Notes under the pieces: model-generated
Told to the model about the DNA's origin: nothing
Databases searched by the model: none
Seen by the model: only the letters and a program-made list of their open reading frames with translations
Shown here: positions 8,235-15,609 of the stretch, one piece after another
How the letters are laid out: every line of letters begins with the position of its first letter
Numbering within the stretch: position 1 is the stretch's first letter
Program-made: the position numbers and the translations under genes
Assembly: GCA_014382015.1 (NCBI GenBank)
Contig: JACNKN010000069.1
Location: 1-32,835 of the forward strand
Source of the DNA: Fidelibacterota bacterium
Lineage (GTDB): Bacteria; Fidelibacterota; Marinisomatia; Marinisomatales; TCS55
DNA length: 32,835 nt
Reading direction: 5' to 3'

Positions 8235-9575
8235 ATGAAAAGGATTTCATTTATATTAAGTTTTATCATGTCAGTGGTTCAAGCAGATGATTTAAAAGAT
8301 GACATTTTATCTATGCATCAAAGGGCAGTGGTCCGAGATGGATTTCTTAAAGACCGCTTTGAAACCGTCCTGCCTGAAATCATGGCGCGGAACAATATGG
8401 ATATGTGGATCGTCATCGCCAGAGAATATAATGAAGACCCGGTTATTCGTACCATGCTCCCGGCCACTTGGCTTAACGCTCGAAGAAGAACCATTTTGGT
8501 TATTTATAATTCTGGAAACGGACAACCGCTAGAGTCATATGCTGTGGCACGGTATGATGTAGGAGAAATTTTTAAAAAGGCCTGGGATCCGGAAGCACAG
8601 CCCAATCAGTATAAAGCACTGGCTGATTTAATTCAGTCTAAAAATCCAAAATCAATTGGTATAAATAGAAGCGCATATTTTGCCCAAGCCGATGGCATAA
8701 CTGCCAATGAATTCGAATTGTTAAAAAAGGCGCTTCCTAAAAAATATTTGCGGCGATTAGTCAATGCAGAAAAGGTCGCAATCGGCTGGCTGGAAACACG
8801 CAGTGCAAAAGAAATGGAAGTATATCCGGAAATCTGCCGTATTGCTCATGACATCATAAAGGAAGGGTTCTCTGCTCAGGTGATACGCCCTGGTATCACC
8901 ACAACCGATGATGTGGTTTGGTGGTATCGGGATCGGATTCGAGAATTAAATCTTATCACATGGTTTCACCCTACGGTGGATATTCAGAGAGCCGACAGAC
9001 AAGATTTCAATTTTTTGGAAGCTTTTTCCAAAGATAAGGCGGATAATGTTATACGTCCTGGGGATTTGCTCCATGTTGATTTTGGTATTACCTACCTGGG
9101 TCTAAATACAGACACACAACAGCATGCCTACGTGCTTATGCCCGGTGAAAGCAGAACACCGAATTTTTTGGTTAAAGCCTTAGGGGTTGGAAACAGGTTG
9201 CAGGATATTCTCACGGACCAATTCAAAACGGGGCGTACAGGCAACGAGATGCTCCTGTCTGCCTTAAAGCAGGCCAAGGAAGAGGGAATAAAACCCCAGA
9301 TCTATACCCACCCCATCGGGTATTACGGTCATGGCTCCGGGCCAACTATCGGCATGTGGGATAAACAGGAAGGCGTACCCGTAAATGGGGATTATCCCTT
9401 GTTTCCAAATACAGCCTACTCCATTGAACTCAATGCAAAAGTTCACATTAAGGAATGGGATAAAGAGGTAGCCATCATGCTGGAAGAAGATGCTTTGTTT
9501 GATGGAAAAACATGTGATTACATCGATCCGAGACAAACCGAAATGATCATAATTGACTGGGAAACAGATAAATGA
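8235..9575 (+). CDS. Secreted M24-family metallopeptidase (Xaa-Pro aminopeptidase-like)
   Basis: A 446-residue protein with a signal peptide (MKRISFILSFIMSVVQA) and a pita-bread metallopeptidase domain. Putative metal ligands are D282 and D293 (HVDFG, NTDTQQ, spacing 11), H359 (THPIGYYGHG), E398 (YSIELN) and E417/E418 (MLEED), and H366 matches the second active-site His of PepP. The N-terminal creatinase-type domain spans about 25-185. The likely role is trimming peptides, perhaps proline-containing, in the periplasm. AAGGAG precedes the ATG at good spacing. The stop overlaps the M20 peptidase start (ATGA), indicating coupled expression. Confidence 0.87.
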   Translation: MKRISFILSFIMSVVQADDLKDDILSMHQRAVVRDGFLKDRFETVLPEIMARNNMDMWIVIAREYNEDPVIRTMLPATWLNARRRTILVIYNSGNGQPLESYAVARYDVGEIFKKAWDPEAQPNQYKALADLIQSKNPKSIGINRSAYFAQADGITANEFELLKKALPKKYLRRLVNAEKVAIGWLETRSAKEMEVYPEICRIAHDIIKEGFSAQVIRPGITTTDDVVWWYRDRIRELNLITWFHPTVDIQRADRQDFNFLEAFSKDKADNVIRPGDLLHVDFGITYLGLNTDTQQHAYVLMPGESRTPNFLVKALGVGNRLQDILTDQFKTGRTGNEMLLSALKQAKEEGIKPQIYTHPIGYYGHGSGPTIGMWDKQEGVPVNGDYPLFPNTAYSIELNAKVHIKEWDKEVAIMLEEDALFDGKTCDYIDPRQTEMIIIDWETDK

Positions 9576-11053
9576 AAAATGTTTTAAAAGCGATCCTGGG
9601 GTTAGTAGCAGTTTTAACCGCCATTCTTCTGTTTAATGCATATAATCTTGGTGATGTGCGCCCACTAGGAAGTCCTACCAAATTTATGAATATTAATATA
9701 CAAAAAGCGGTTGATCGGCTTTCTGGTGGGATTAAAATCCCAACCATATCCCAAATGAATTCTAATTCAATAGACTATACACATTTTGTGAACTTTAACC
9801 GATATCTCCGACGAGAGTTCCCCAAAGTGTTTGATACACTTGACTCCTTCGTAATTAACAAACACAGTCTCATTTTGAAGTGGGGTGGAGCCCAGCCCTT
9901 AAAAAAGCCCATCTTGCTCATGGCCCATATGGATGTTGTGCCTATTGATGAACAATCATTGGATCAATGGACATATCCCCCATTCGGTGGCAAAGCTGAT
10001 GAGGAAATTATTTGGGGCCGAGGCACTATGGATTGCAAGGGCAATTTATTTGCAATCATGGAGTCGGTAGACCATTTATTATCTGCGGGATTTCAACCGA
10101 CCCAAACTATATTTATCGCCTTTGGACATGATGAGGAAATTGGGGGGAATGAAGGTGCTAAAAAATCAGCTGAATATTTTAGTAAGAACGGAATATCTTT
10201 TGATTTTATTTTGGATGAAGGGGGCGGCATTACTTCGGGAAAATCATTTGGCATCGAAAAGCCGGTTGCATTTGTAGCTGTGAGTGAAAAGGGTTATATG
10301 ACTTTGGAATTAGTGGCCAGAGGCACCGGCGGACATTCGTCCATGCCAAAAAAAGAAACGACTATTGGCATCCTGGCAAATGCCATTACCAAACTTCAGG
10401 CGAACCCATTACCTGCAAGGCTCGGGGGGGCCACAAAACAAATGTTCCAAGCCATTGGTGCAGAAATGAAACTTCTGCCTCGTATCATCATGGGAAATCA
10501 ATGGTTGTTCGAAGGGTTAATTGAACGAATATTTTCCGCTTCTCCTGCTGGAAATGCGGTGATCCGCACCACCACTGCACCCACCATTATTTCTGCCGGT
10601 GTTAAAGATAATGTAATTCCTGCTCAAGCTAAAGCCATAGTCAACTTTAGATTAATCCCCGGAGATTCGGCAGATGGTGTCATTCAAATGGTGAAGGAAA
10701 CTATTAATGATGACCGCGTAGAAGTGAGACAGCCTGAAGGTCAGTTTGGTTCAGAGCCAGCGCCCGTTTCTGATCCTACCTCTATTCAATTCAAACAACT
10801 CACCCAAAAAATATATGACGTTTTTCCAGATGTGGTTGTCGTGCCCGGTATCAGTCCTGGCGGAACAGATACAAAGCATTTTTTGGATCTATCCCCCAAT
10901 ATTTTTCGGTTCTCTGGCTTAGGAAAGACCGATGACTCTGATATGAAACGTATCCATGGTATAGATGAGCGAATTAGCATAAAAGCTTATGAAAAAGGAA
11001 TTCAATTCTATATACATCTCATGGAATCCTTGGGTAAAAATCAAAAGTTATAA
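9572..11053 (+). CDS. Membrane-anchored M20-family metallopeptidase (carboxypeptidase/PM20D1-like)
   Basis: A 493-residue protein with an N-terminal hydrophobic anchor or signal (residues 4-22). Co-catalytic metal-site residues of M20 are visible: H119 and D121 (MAHMDVV), D154 (GRGTMDCKGN), E188/E189 (GHDEEIGG), D215/E216 (ILDEGGG) and H436 (GGTDTKHF). The dimerisation-domain histidine lies in GTGGHSSMP. Length and motifs resemble carboxypeptidase S/PM20D1 rather than cytosolic DapE. It acts outside the cytoplasm with the coupled M24 enzyme, and together they would degrade short peptides. It is convergent with the asparaginase gene, overlapping by six bases. Confidence 0.87.
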   Translation: MKNVLKAILGLVAVLTAILLFNAYNLGDVRPLGSPTKFMNINIQKAVDRLSGGIKIPTISQMNSNSIDYTHFVNFNRYLRREFPKVFDTLDSFVINKHSLILKWGGAQPLKKPILLMAHMDVVPIDEQSLDQWTYPPFGGKADEEIIWGRGTMDCKGNLFAIMESVDHLLSAGFQPTQTIFIAFGHDEEIGGNEGAKKSAEYFSKNGISFDFILDEGGGITSGKSFGIEKPVAFVAVSEKGYMTLELVARGTGGHSSMPKKETTIGILANAITKLQANPLPARLGGATKQMFQAIGAEMKLLPRIIMGNQWLFEGLIERIFSASPAGNAVIRTTTAPTIISAGVKDNVIPAQAKAIVNFRLIPGDSADGVIQMVKETINDDRVEVRQPEGQFGSEPAPVSDPTSIQFKQLTQKIYDVFPDVVVVPGISPGGTDTKHFLDLSPNIFRFSGLGKTDDSDMKRIHGIDERISIKAYEKGIQFYIHLMESLGKNQKL

Positions 11054-11533
11054 CGATTCAAAGACACCTGTTTCTTTATTCTTCTTTACCTTATCATAAT
11101 CAAAATATCGACCGTTCATCGCGATGTAAACCCCATGGGGCAAACTCTGAACGAATCCCAGTGCGCTCCCTAAATTAAATAAACCATCAGACGTTCCAAA
11201 TTTAAATGGAATCATGGCGCCGGTAAGGACGATTGTTTTTTCTAAATTTCCCGTGGCCAGAAGTTTTGCTGTATCAGTCATGGTGTCCGTACCATGTGTA
11301 ATGATAATTTGATCTCCCTCAGTGCGAACACAGTTTTCTAAAATCAAATTTCGGTCCGATTCCGTCATATCCAGGCTGTCTATCATCATTAATGTTCGAA
11401 TACTTACATCAAGTTTTGATCGACCAAGTTCCAAGATTTCCCGCATGTGGGTGTCTTTAAAATATAACTTGCCCGTGATTTCATTGTACTCTTTGTCAAA
11501 GGTGCCGCCGGTGATAAATATTCTGATTGCCAT
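11048..11533 (-). CDS. Single-domain asparaginase-family protein
   Basis: A 161-residue protein equivalent to the N-terminal domain of L-asparaginases. The first catalytic Thr lies in ITGGTFDK, the second Thr/Asp pair in ITHGTDTM, and LTGAMIPF is also conserved. The C-terminal domain is absent, but short proteins of about 160 residues ending in a similar GVFE..L form a known group, so I treat it as complete rather than truncated. Whether it hydrolyses asparagine is uncertain. It begins four bases after the ArsC-family gene stop, so the two are very likely cotranscribed. Confidence 0.82.
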   Translation of the reverse strand: MAIRIFITGGTFDKEYNEITGKLYFKDTHMREILELGRSKLDVSIRTLMMIDSLDMTESDRNLILENCVRTEGDQIIITHGTDTMTDTAKLLATGNLEKTIVLTGAMIPFKFGTSDGLFNLGSALGFVQSLPHGVYIAMNGRYFDYDKVKKNKETGVFESL

Positions 11534-11537
11534 TGGT

Positions 11538-11888
11538 TTAAATCAACTCCAACACATCTTCCGGTGGGCGCCCCAGCACCGCTTTGTCACCTTTTACCAC
11601 AATGGGGCGTTCCATTATTTTTGGAAATTGGTTCATAGCCTTAAACATTTTGTCATCATCATCCAAAATAGCAGCCATATTATTTTCTTTAAAGTCTGCT
11701 TCCCCTTTTCTGATGAATTCTGCCGGAGGTTTTCCAAGCATCCTTGATAGAAACTGAAAATCTTCTGCCGAGGGGACTTCCTTCAAATATTCTATAATTA
11801 TTGGTTCAATACCGTTGTCACGCAACAGCTGGAGCGTCTTCCTGCTCTTGCCTCAGCGGGGGTTGTGATAGATTGTAAATCCGTCCAT
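11538..11888 (-). CDS. ArsC-family reductase with UGA (probable selenocysteine) at the catalytic position
   Basis: The reading frame from ATG 11888, preceded by AAAGGA, encodes MDGFTIYHNPR-TGA-GKSRKTL and continues openly to a stop at 11538, 116 residues in all. The single in-frame TGA (11853-11855) is codon 12, exactly where ArsC/YfgD proteins carry catalytic Cys12 (YHNPxC). The arsenate-binding arginines fall at R60 (EFIRKG), R94 (MERPIV) and R107 (LGRPPE), the numbering of R773 ArsC. A SECIS-like hairpin follows (11811-11829). Read naively, the gene would be called from a TTG at 11825 and lose its active site. The alternatives are a point nonsense mutation or a sequencing error. Function: arsenate reductase or a related thiol/selenol oxidoreductase of the Spx/ArsC fold. 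Confidence 0.8.
11811..11829 (-). promoter_or_regulatory. Candidate bacterial SECIS hairpin
   Basis: In the mRNA, GCUGUUG, loop CGUGA, CAACGGU form a seven-base-pair stem (including two G-U wobbles) with a five-base loop beginning 31 nucleotides after the UGA codon. This fits the usual bacterial SECIS geometry: inside the coding region, loop roughly 16-37 nucleotides downstream, and a G among the first two loop bases. A smaller competing hairpin (GAGC/GCUC) begins only six bases after UGA. SelB binding is inferred. Confidence 0.55.
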
Positions 11889-11945
11889 TTGTCCGTATCC
11901 TTTATTGAGTTGGTGGAATTTGGGGTGGAAAGTTAAGGGCGTAAT

Positions 11946-12003
11946 GCTAACAAGTTGTACGAACTATTTCACCTTGAGTTTCAAATAGATTAAAGTTGTT
12001 TGC
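11946..12003. repeat. 58-bp imperfect inverted repeat downstream of the LicD gene
   Basis: The ends GCTAACAA and TTGTTTGC are complementary at seven of eight positions. An inner perfect pair, CTATTT (11964-11969) and AAATAG (11983-11988), brackets a 13-base centre. It lies in the 171-base gap between the ArsC start and the LicD stop. It could be a transcript-end structure or a degenerate recombination site; sequence alone does not decide. Confidence 0.35.
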
Positions 12004-12059
12004 AAACGTGCCCGATAGGATTTGTAGATGTGTTTATGGTACAATCGCTGAGTATATGT

Positions 12060-12702
12060 CTATGGGGACTCTGAGATTTTTTCATCATTCACAACTTGTG
12101 AATAAACAATTGAACCATCATCTTTTCGATAATCCCAACTTCCATCATTTATCGGGACTTTCCAGTTACCATAACGATATGTTAAGTAATCTTCTATGTT
12201 TGAAGGGATAGAATATTGTTTTCCATTAAAATCTAAATGGTCAACCTTTTCATAAAATCGGGCAGGAATATTTATTTTTGTATAATGGTTTAACCCTCCA
12301 TATGCGCAAACATATTGATCGTCATCTTGCTTGACCATAAAACAATCAAGCATAACTTCGCCTTTTTTAAAAAAGTTCTTTCGATTGTAAATTTTTAAAA
12401 TTCTTATTTTTTTTAAATTCTAATGGATAATCTTCTTTTTCCTGATAACGTATTTTAACCAAGAATCCGGCTTTTTTGATTTTTTTAATTACATTTTTGA
12501 TTCTTTTTTCATCATCACAAAAAATGCTCAAATCCATATCGTTATCCCAAGGAAGTAATCGGTCCTCACGATAAATCCCCAGAAGCGTCCCGCAATCAAG
12601 TACATATTTTAATTCAACATCTTCAAAAATTCTGGTGACTGCTTCTAACATATTAATAGCAATTTTTGCATTTTCACCTTCTAATTTATATTTTCCGCTC
12701 AT
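12060..12702 (-). pseudogene. LicD-family phosphotransferase/nucleotidyltransferase, frameshifted
   Basis: The first part (12702-12367) carries the LicD signature DCGTLLGIYREDRLLPWDND followed by MDLSIF. The frame is then lost in a run of eight A on the coding strand (12407-12414). Removing one A lets it continue through IRILKIYNRKNFFKKGEVML into the downstream frame, with YVCAYGGLNHY, IPSNIEDYLTYRYGNWKVP and a stop at 12060. Together this gives about 213 residues, the normal size for the family. LicD proteins add phosphocholine or related groups to surface glycans. The shift may be real, phase-variable or a homopolymer error. A Shine-Dalgarno AAGGAAGGG sits closer to an overlapping eight-codon ATG ORF than to the LicD ATG. 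Base composition is more A+T-rich than the flanks. Confidence 0.75.
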
Positions 12703-12918
12703 TGCGCATAGGCCCTTCCTTTAGTGTTAAAATAATAGTCAATTTAAAGATAACAAGACAAGAAACTTTTAATAGTTGGGGCAGTTTAGCCTTTATCTTG
12801 CAATTAATAAATATTCCATAAAAAATGAAAATTCGCATCACATTAGTAAATATTTTATTGTAAGTTTTCAACCGTGATATAAAAAACAACACAAACTTTC
12901 TGTTAAGGATAAAAACAA

Positions 12919-13251
12919 ATGTTATTCGATGATATTAATGTAACTAAACGCGTTACCATTACAAATGGTAAGAAATACAATTTTTTTATTTACGATTTGT
13001 ATTCTCTTGAAAAAGAACTTTCCAATAAAAAATTTGGTAAAGGTGATTCAGCAATCGCTCCAAATGATGAATTTAAAATGTTAGATGAAGAAACAGATGA
13101 GATGCTGGATGTGAAACTTCGGTGCTCTAAGCGGATTGTCAATGCAATGGAAAGCCTTGACCCAGAAGAGAGTAAAGCAAGTAAGAAAATATTTAAAAAA
13201 TGTTTAAAAGAATTAGAAAAAAGAGATTTGGTTCGGACCAAAAAGAAATGA
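12919..13251 (+). CDS. Hypothetical protein, lysine-rich, cytoplasmic
   Basis: A 110-residue protein with no recognised family. AAGGA lies about ten bases before the ATG. Residues 1-30 look beta-rich (VTITNGKKYNFFIYDL), the middle is acidic (MLDEETDEML) and the C-terminal third is a charged helix ending in a run of lysines. There is no signal peptide or membrane segment. The stop overlaps the next start (ATGA at 13248-13251), so it is coupled to the exported CsgG/LpoB-like protein. The upstream 216 bases are very A+T-rich and hold no convincing promoter or other gene. Confidence 0.65.
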   Translation: MLFDDINVTKRVTITNGKKYNFFIYDLYSLEKELSNKKFGKGDSAIAPNDEFKMLDEETDEMLDVKLRCSKRIVNAMESLDPEESKASKKIFKKCLKELEKRDLVRTKKK

Positions 13252-14048
13252 GAGACCTTACGAGAAAAATGATTTTAACAACAATATTATTAGCGTTTTC
13301 TTTTGCTTTTAGCCAAACAAATGAAAATCAAGCTGATATTGCCATTGTTGAGTTTAGCGGAACGGGTATTAGTGACCTAGAAGCGCAAACCCTTTTTAAT
13401 TATTTTACAGCGGAACTTCAAAAAGCTACCGACAAATCGTTTATGTCAGCGGTCGATGTTACTGAAAAAACAAGTGTCCTTGAAATTAATACCAGCAACT
13501 GCTATTCTAAAGAATGTTTACAAGATGCTTTGAATGCGCTCGGCGTCCAACAACTATTGGCCGGTACAATTCAACTTTCGAAAAACAAGTATCGGGTAAA
13601 AGTTAAAAAGCTTGATTCATCCAAACCCAGCAAGCCAAAAACGTATTCAATTCGGTATAAGGGTGATGTGGATGGTTTTATTACAGAACTGGAAATTTTA
13701 GCTTGGAATATAATGGGCGCTCAACCACCGGGAAGACTATTGGGAAAGAGAAAACCATCTCAGGAAACTACTTCTGAAAAAATCGCAGCCAACCCCTGGT
13801 CCAAAAGAATAATTTTGTTGTCTGCAGCCGGTTTATCGGGTGCATCATTTGTCTCAAACATGGCGGGATACAATAAATCAAAAAGCCGGGCTGAAGAAAT
13901 GAGCGATTATAAAATAGGATATGACGCGCATATGAAAAGTGCCAATAGTTCAAAGACAAAAGCCTTTGGGTCTCTCGCTGTGCTTGGCATTGTTGTTGGA
14001 TATGGAATTTATGATGGCACTTTTAGTTTTAAAGAAAAAGACGATTAA
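13248..14048 (+). CDS. Exported protein with CsgG/LpoB-like N-terminal domain
   Basis: A 266-residue protein starting MRDLTRKMILTTILLAFSFA, with signal cleavage probably after AFSQ. Residues about 25-160 have the fold pattern of CsgG/LpoB-type periplasmic domains: ADIAIVEFSGTGISDLEAQT, a helix, then a strand-rich half with QQLLAGTIQLSKNKYRVKV. A hydrophobic stretch near 185-205 and a second near 240-255 suggest membrane association of the C-terminus. The frame is open further upstream from 13200, but ATG 13248, which overlaps the previous stop, gives a proper signal peptide. A strong terminator follows. Function unknown. Confidence 0.65.
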   Translation: MRDLTRKMILTTILLAFSFAFSQTNENQADIAIVEFSGTGISDLEAQTLFNYFTAELQKATDKSFMSAVDVTEKTSVLEINTSNCYSKECLQDALNALGVQQLLAGTIQLSKNKYRVKVKKLDSSKPSKPKTYSIRYKGDVDGFITELEILAWNIMGAQPPGRLLGKRKPSQETTSEKIAANPWSKRIILLSAAGLSGASFVSNMAGYNKSKSRAEEMSDYKIGYDAHMKSANSSKTKAFGSLAVLGIVVGYGIYDGTFSFKEKDD

Positions 14049-14080
14049 AAAATTAATGCCACCTTTAACCCTTTGACATT

Positions 14081-14105
14081 AAAACCTCCTTTTGGAGGTT
14101 TTTTT
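14081..14105 (+). terminator. Rho-independent terminator
   Basis: AAAACCTCC, loop TTTT, GGAGGTTTT make a perfect nine-base-pair stem ending in a T-run. It sits 33 bases after the stop at 14048 and ends the two-gene unit starting at 12919. Confidence 0.9.
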
Positions 14106-14170
14106 ATTTAAATATTTAATTAAACCCACCTCGATATAATCTAACATCCCCTAAATTCTTGATCAAATTT

Positions 14171-14956
14171 ATGAGGTCTTATTTTACAATTAATGTGAGT
14201 GTTGCCAGTCTATACCGGAATGGTGATTTTGATTCTCCTGTAGTTACACAGGCACTTTTGGGTGAATCCTGCACTATTATAGATGAATCAGAAAAATGGT
14301 TCCGCATTCGCCAGCCGGATCATTATGAAGGATGGATAAACAAATTTTATGGAGTCATTTCTGATACACCATACGTACCCAATATAACCTGTCACGATCT
14401 TCGAGGTGTTGTTTTATCAAACCCAAATTCAAAAGTTCCAATGAGAGAATTAACATTTGGGGCAAAACTAAGTGGAAAGAAATTAGACCAGGGGTGGGCT
14501 GTTATACTGCCCGATGGAATAGATGGATGGACTGAGGCCAATCTAGGTGAAAACAGTCTCGATCTAAACCGAAGCACTGTTGTAAATCTTGGAAAAAAAT
14601 TTATCGGCATTCAATATCTTTGGGGTGGAAAATCTCCAAAAGGGTTTGATTGTTCCGGTTTAATTCAGACTATTTTTATCGCAATGGGCGTGGTTCTTCC
14701 CCGAGATTCAGGGGATCAATCGCAATTCTTCGCTGAACAAAAAATCAAACAAGAAAATGCCGTACCGGGAGATCTTCACTTTTTCGGTCACAAACAAACT
14801 GTCACCCATGTAGCCATGGAGCTTGGAAATGACCAATATCTTCATTGTCAGGGGTGGGTTAAGGAAGAATCCTTCAGCGTAAATCATCCGAATTATAATG
14901 AAAATTTATCAATAATTTATAAGCATACTGTTTCAACAGAAAAGGTATTTGGATGA
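14171..14956 (+). CDS. NlpC/P60 endopeptidase with SH3b domains (YkfC-like)
   Basis: About 261 residues. Two N-terminal SH3b-like modules (about 5-130) precede an NlpC/P60 catalytic domain with the nucleophile in GFDCSGLIQ (C161 from this start) and the histidine in VTHVAMEL (H213). This architecture matches YkfC-type gamma-D-glutamyl-L-diamino-acid endopeptidases that cut murein peptides. No signal peptide is visible, suggesting a cytoplasmic recycling role. A TTG at 14159 in frame is an alternative start; ATG 14171 lacks a clear Shine-Dalgarno. It is first in a packed murein cluster, overlapping the next gene by four bases. Confidence 0.85.
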   Translation: MRSYFTINVSVASLYRNGDFDSPVVTQALLGESCTIIDESEKWFRIRQPDHYEGWINKFYGVISDTPYVPNITCHDLRGVVLSNPNSKVPMRELTFGAKLSGKKLDQGWAVILPDGIDGWTEANLGENSLDLNRSTVVNLGKKFIGIQYLWGGKSPKGFDCSGLIQTIFIAMGVVLPRDSGDQSQFFAEQKIKQENAVPGDLHFFGHKQTVTHVAMELGNDQYLHCQGWVKEESFSVNHPNYNENLSIIYKHTVSTEKVFG

Positions 14957-15609
14957 TGAAAAGAACACTCATGGTCATTGATCCGTCCATGCATCATCCT
15001 GAAATTGCCTCTTACAACAATATGGTTCATTCTTCTCCCGTACCCACCACCTATCATTTGCCTGTTTTATCTGAACAAAACAGCATGAAAGATGAATTAG
15101 ATAATACGTGTGGCGTTGTTTTGATGGGGAGCGCTGCTTCTGTCTATGATGATTATGGTTGGATAAAACGAATATCAGAAATTTTAATTCAGGCCGCTGA
15201 AAAACAAATCCCCATTCTGGGAATTTGTTTTGGCCACCAATTAATTGCCCATGTATTTGATGGAAAAGTAGATTTTTTGTGGAATAAGGTTAAAAAGAAA
15301 GGTCTGCGTCAGGTCAATCTTTCGAAAAATGCACTCTGGGGAGAATCACAATCCGGTGAACTTATCTATTCTCATCAGGAGGGTGTAACTGTTTGCCCCC
15401 CCAATTTTAATATTACTGCATCCAGCGAAATGGTAGTCATAGATGGTATTGCCCATCAGTCAAAACCAATCTGGGGATTTCAGCCCCACATAGAGGCAAC
15501 CACTTCGTTTGCAAAAAGAAATGGGGTGAATCCAGACGATTTTGGTAATGCCTTTCAATTTGGTTCAAAAATTATGAAAACATTTTTAAGTCAATTCAAA
15601 AGTGATTAA
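14953..15609 (+). CDS. Class I glutamine amidotransferase-like protein
   Basis: A 218-residue stand-alone GATase1 domain with nucleophile C92 in LGICFGHQLIA and the His-Glu pair H179/E181 in GFQPHIEAT, so the catalytic triad is complete. It resembles GuaA-type amidotransferase or gamma-glutamyl hydrolase-like proteins. It overlaps both neighbours (ATGA upstream, eight bases downstream), so it belongs to the murein-peptide cluster. Its role there is unclear: it might hydrolyse gamma-glutamyl bonds or amidated glutamate of stem peptides, which is inference only. Confidence 0.82.
   Translation: MMKRTLMVIDPSMHHPEIASYNNMVHSSPVPTTYHLPVLSEQNSMKDELDNTCGVVLMGSAASVYDDYGWIKRISEILIQAAEKQIPILGICFGHQLIAHVFDGKVDFLWNKVKKKGLRQVNLSKNALWGESQSGELIYSHQEGVTVCPPNFNITASSEMVVIDGIAHQSKPIWGFQPHIEATTSFAKRNGVNPDDFGNAFQFGSKIMKTFLSQFKSD

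Noticed and set aside
11048..11533. Asparaginase as a truncated pseudogene
   Set aside because: The short one-domain form with a similar C-terminus exists as an intact family, and the frame is undamaged.
12858..12885. TTGTAA and TAAAAA as a sigma-70 promoter for the gene at 12919
   Set aside because: Both boxes are poor in an A+T-rich stretch where such matches arise by chance; no independent support.
12686..12892. 68-residue minus-strand ORF upstream of the LicD gene
   Set aside because: Low-complexity I/F/K-rich translation of very A+T-rich DNA with no family pattern, and it overlaps the LicD start.
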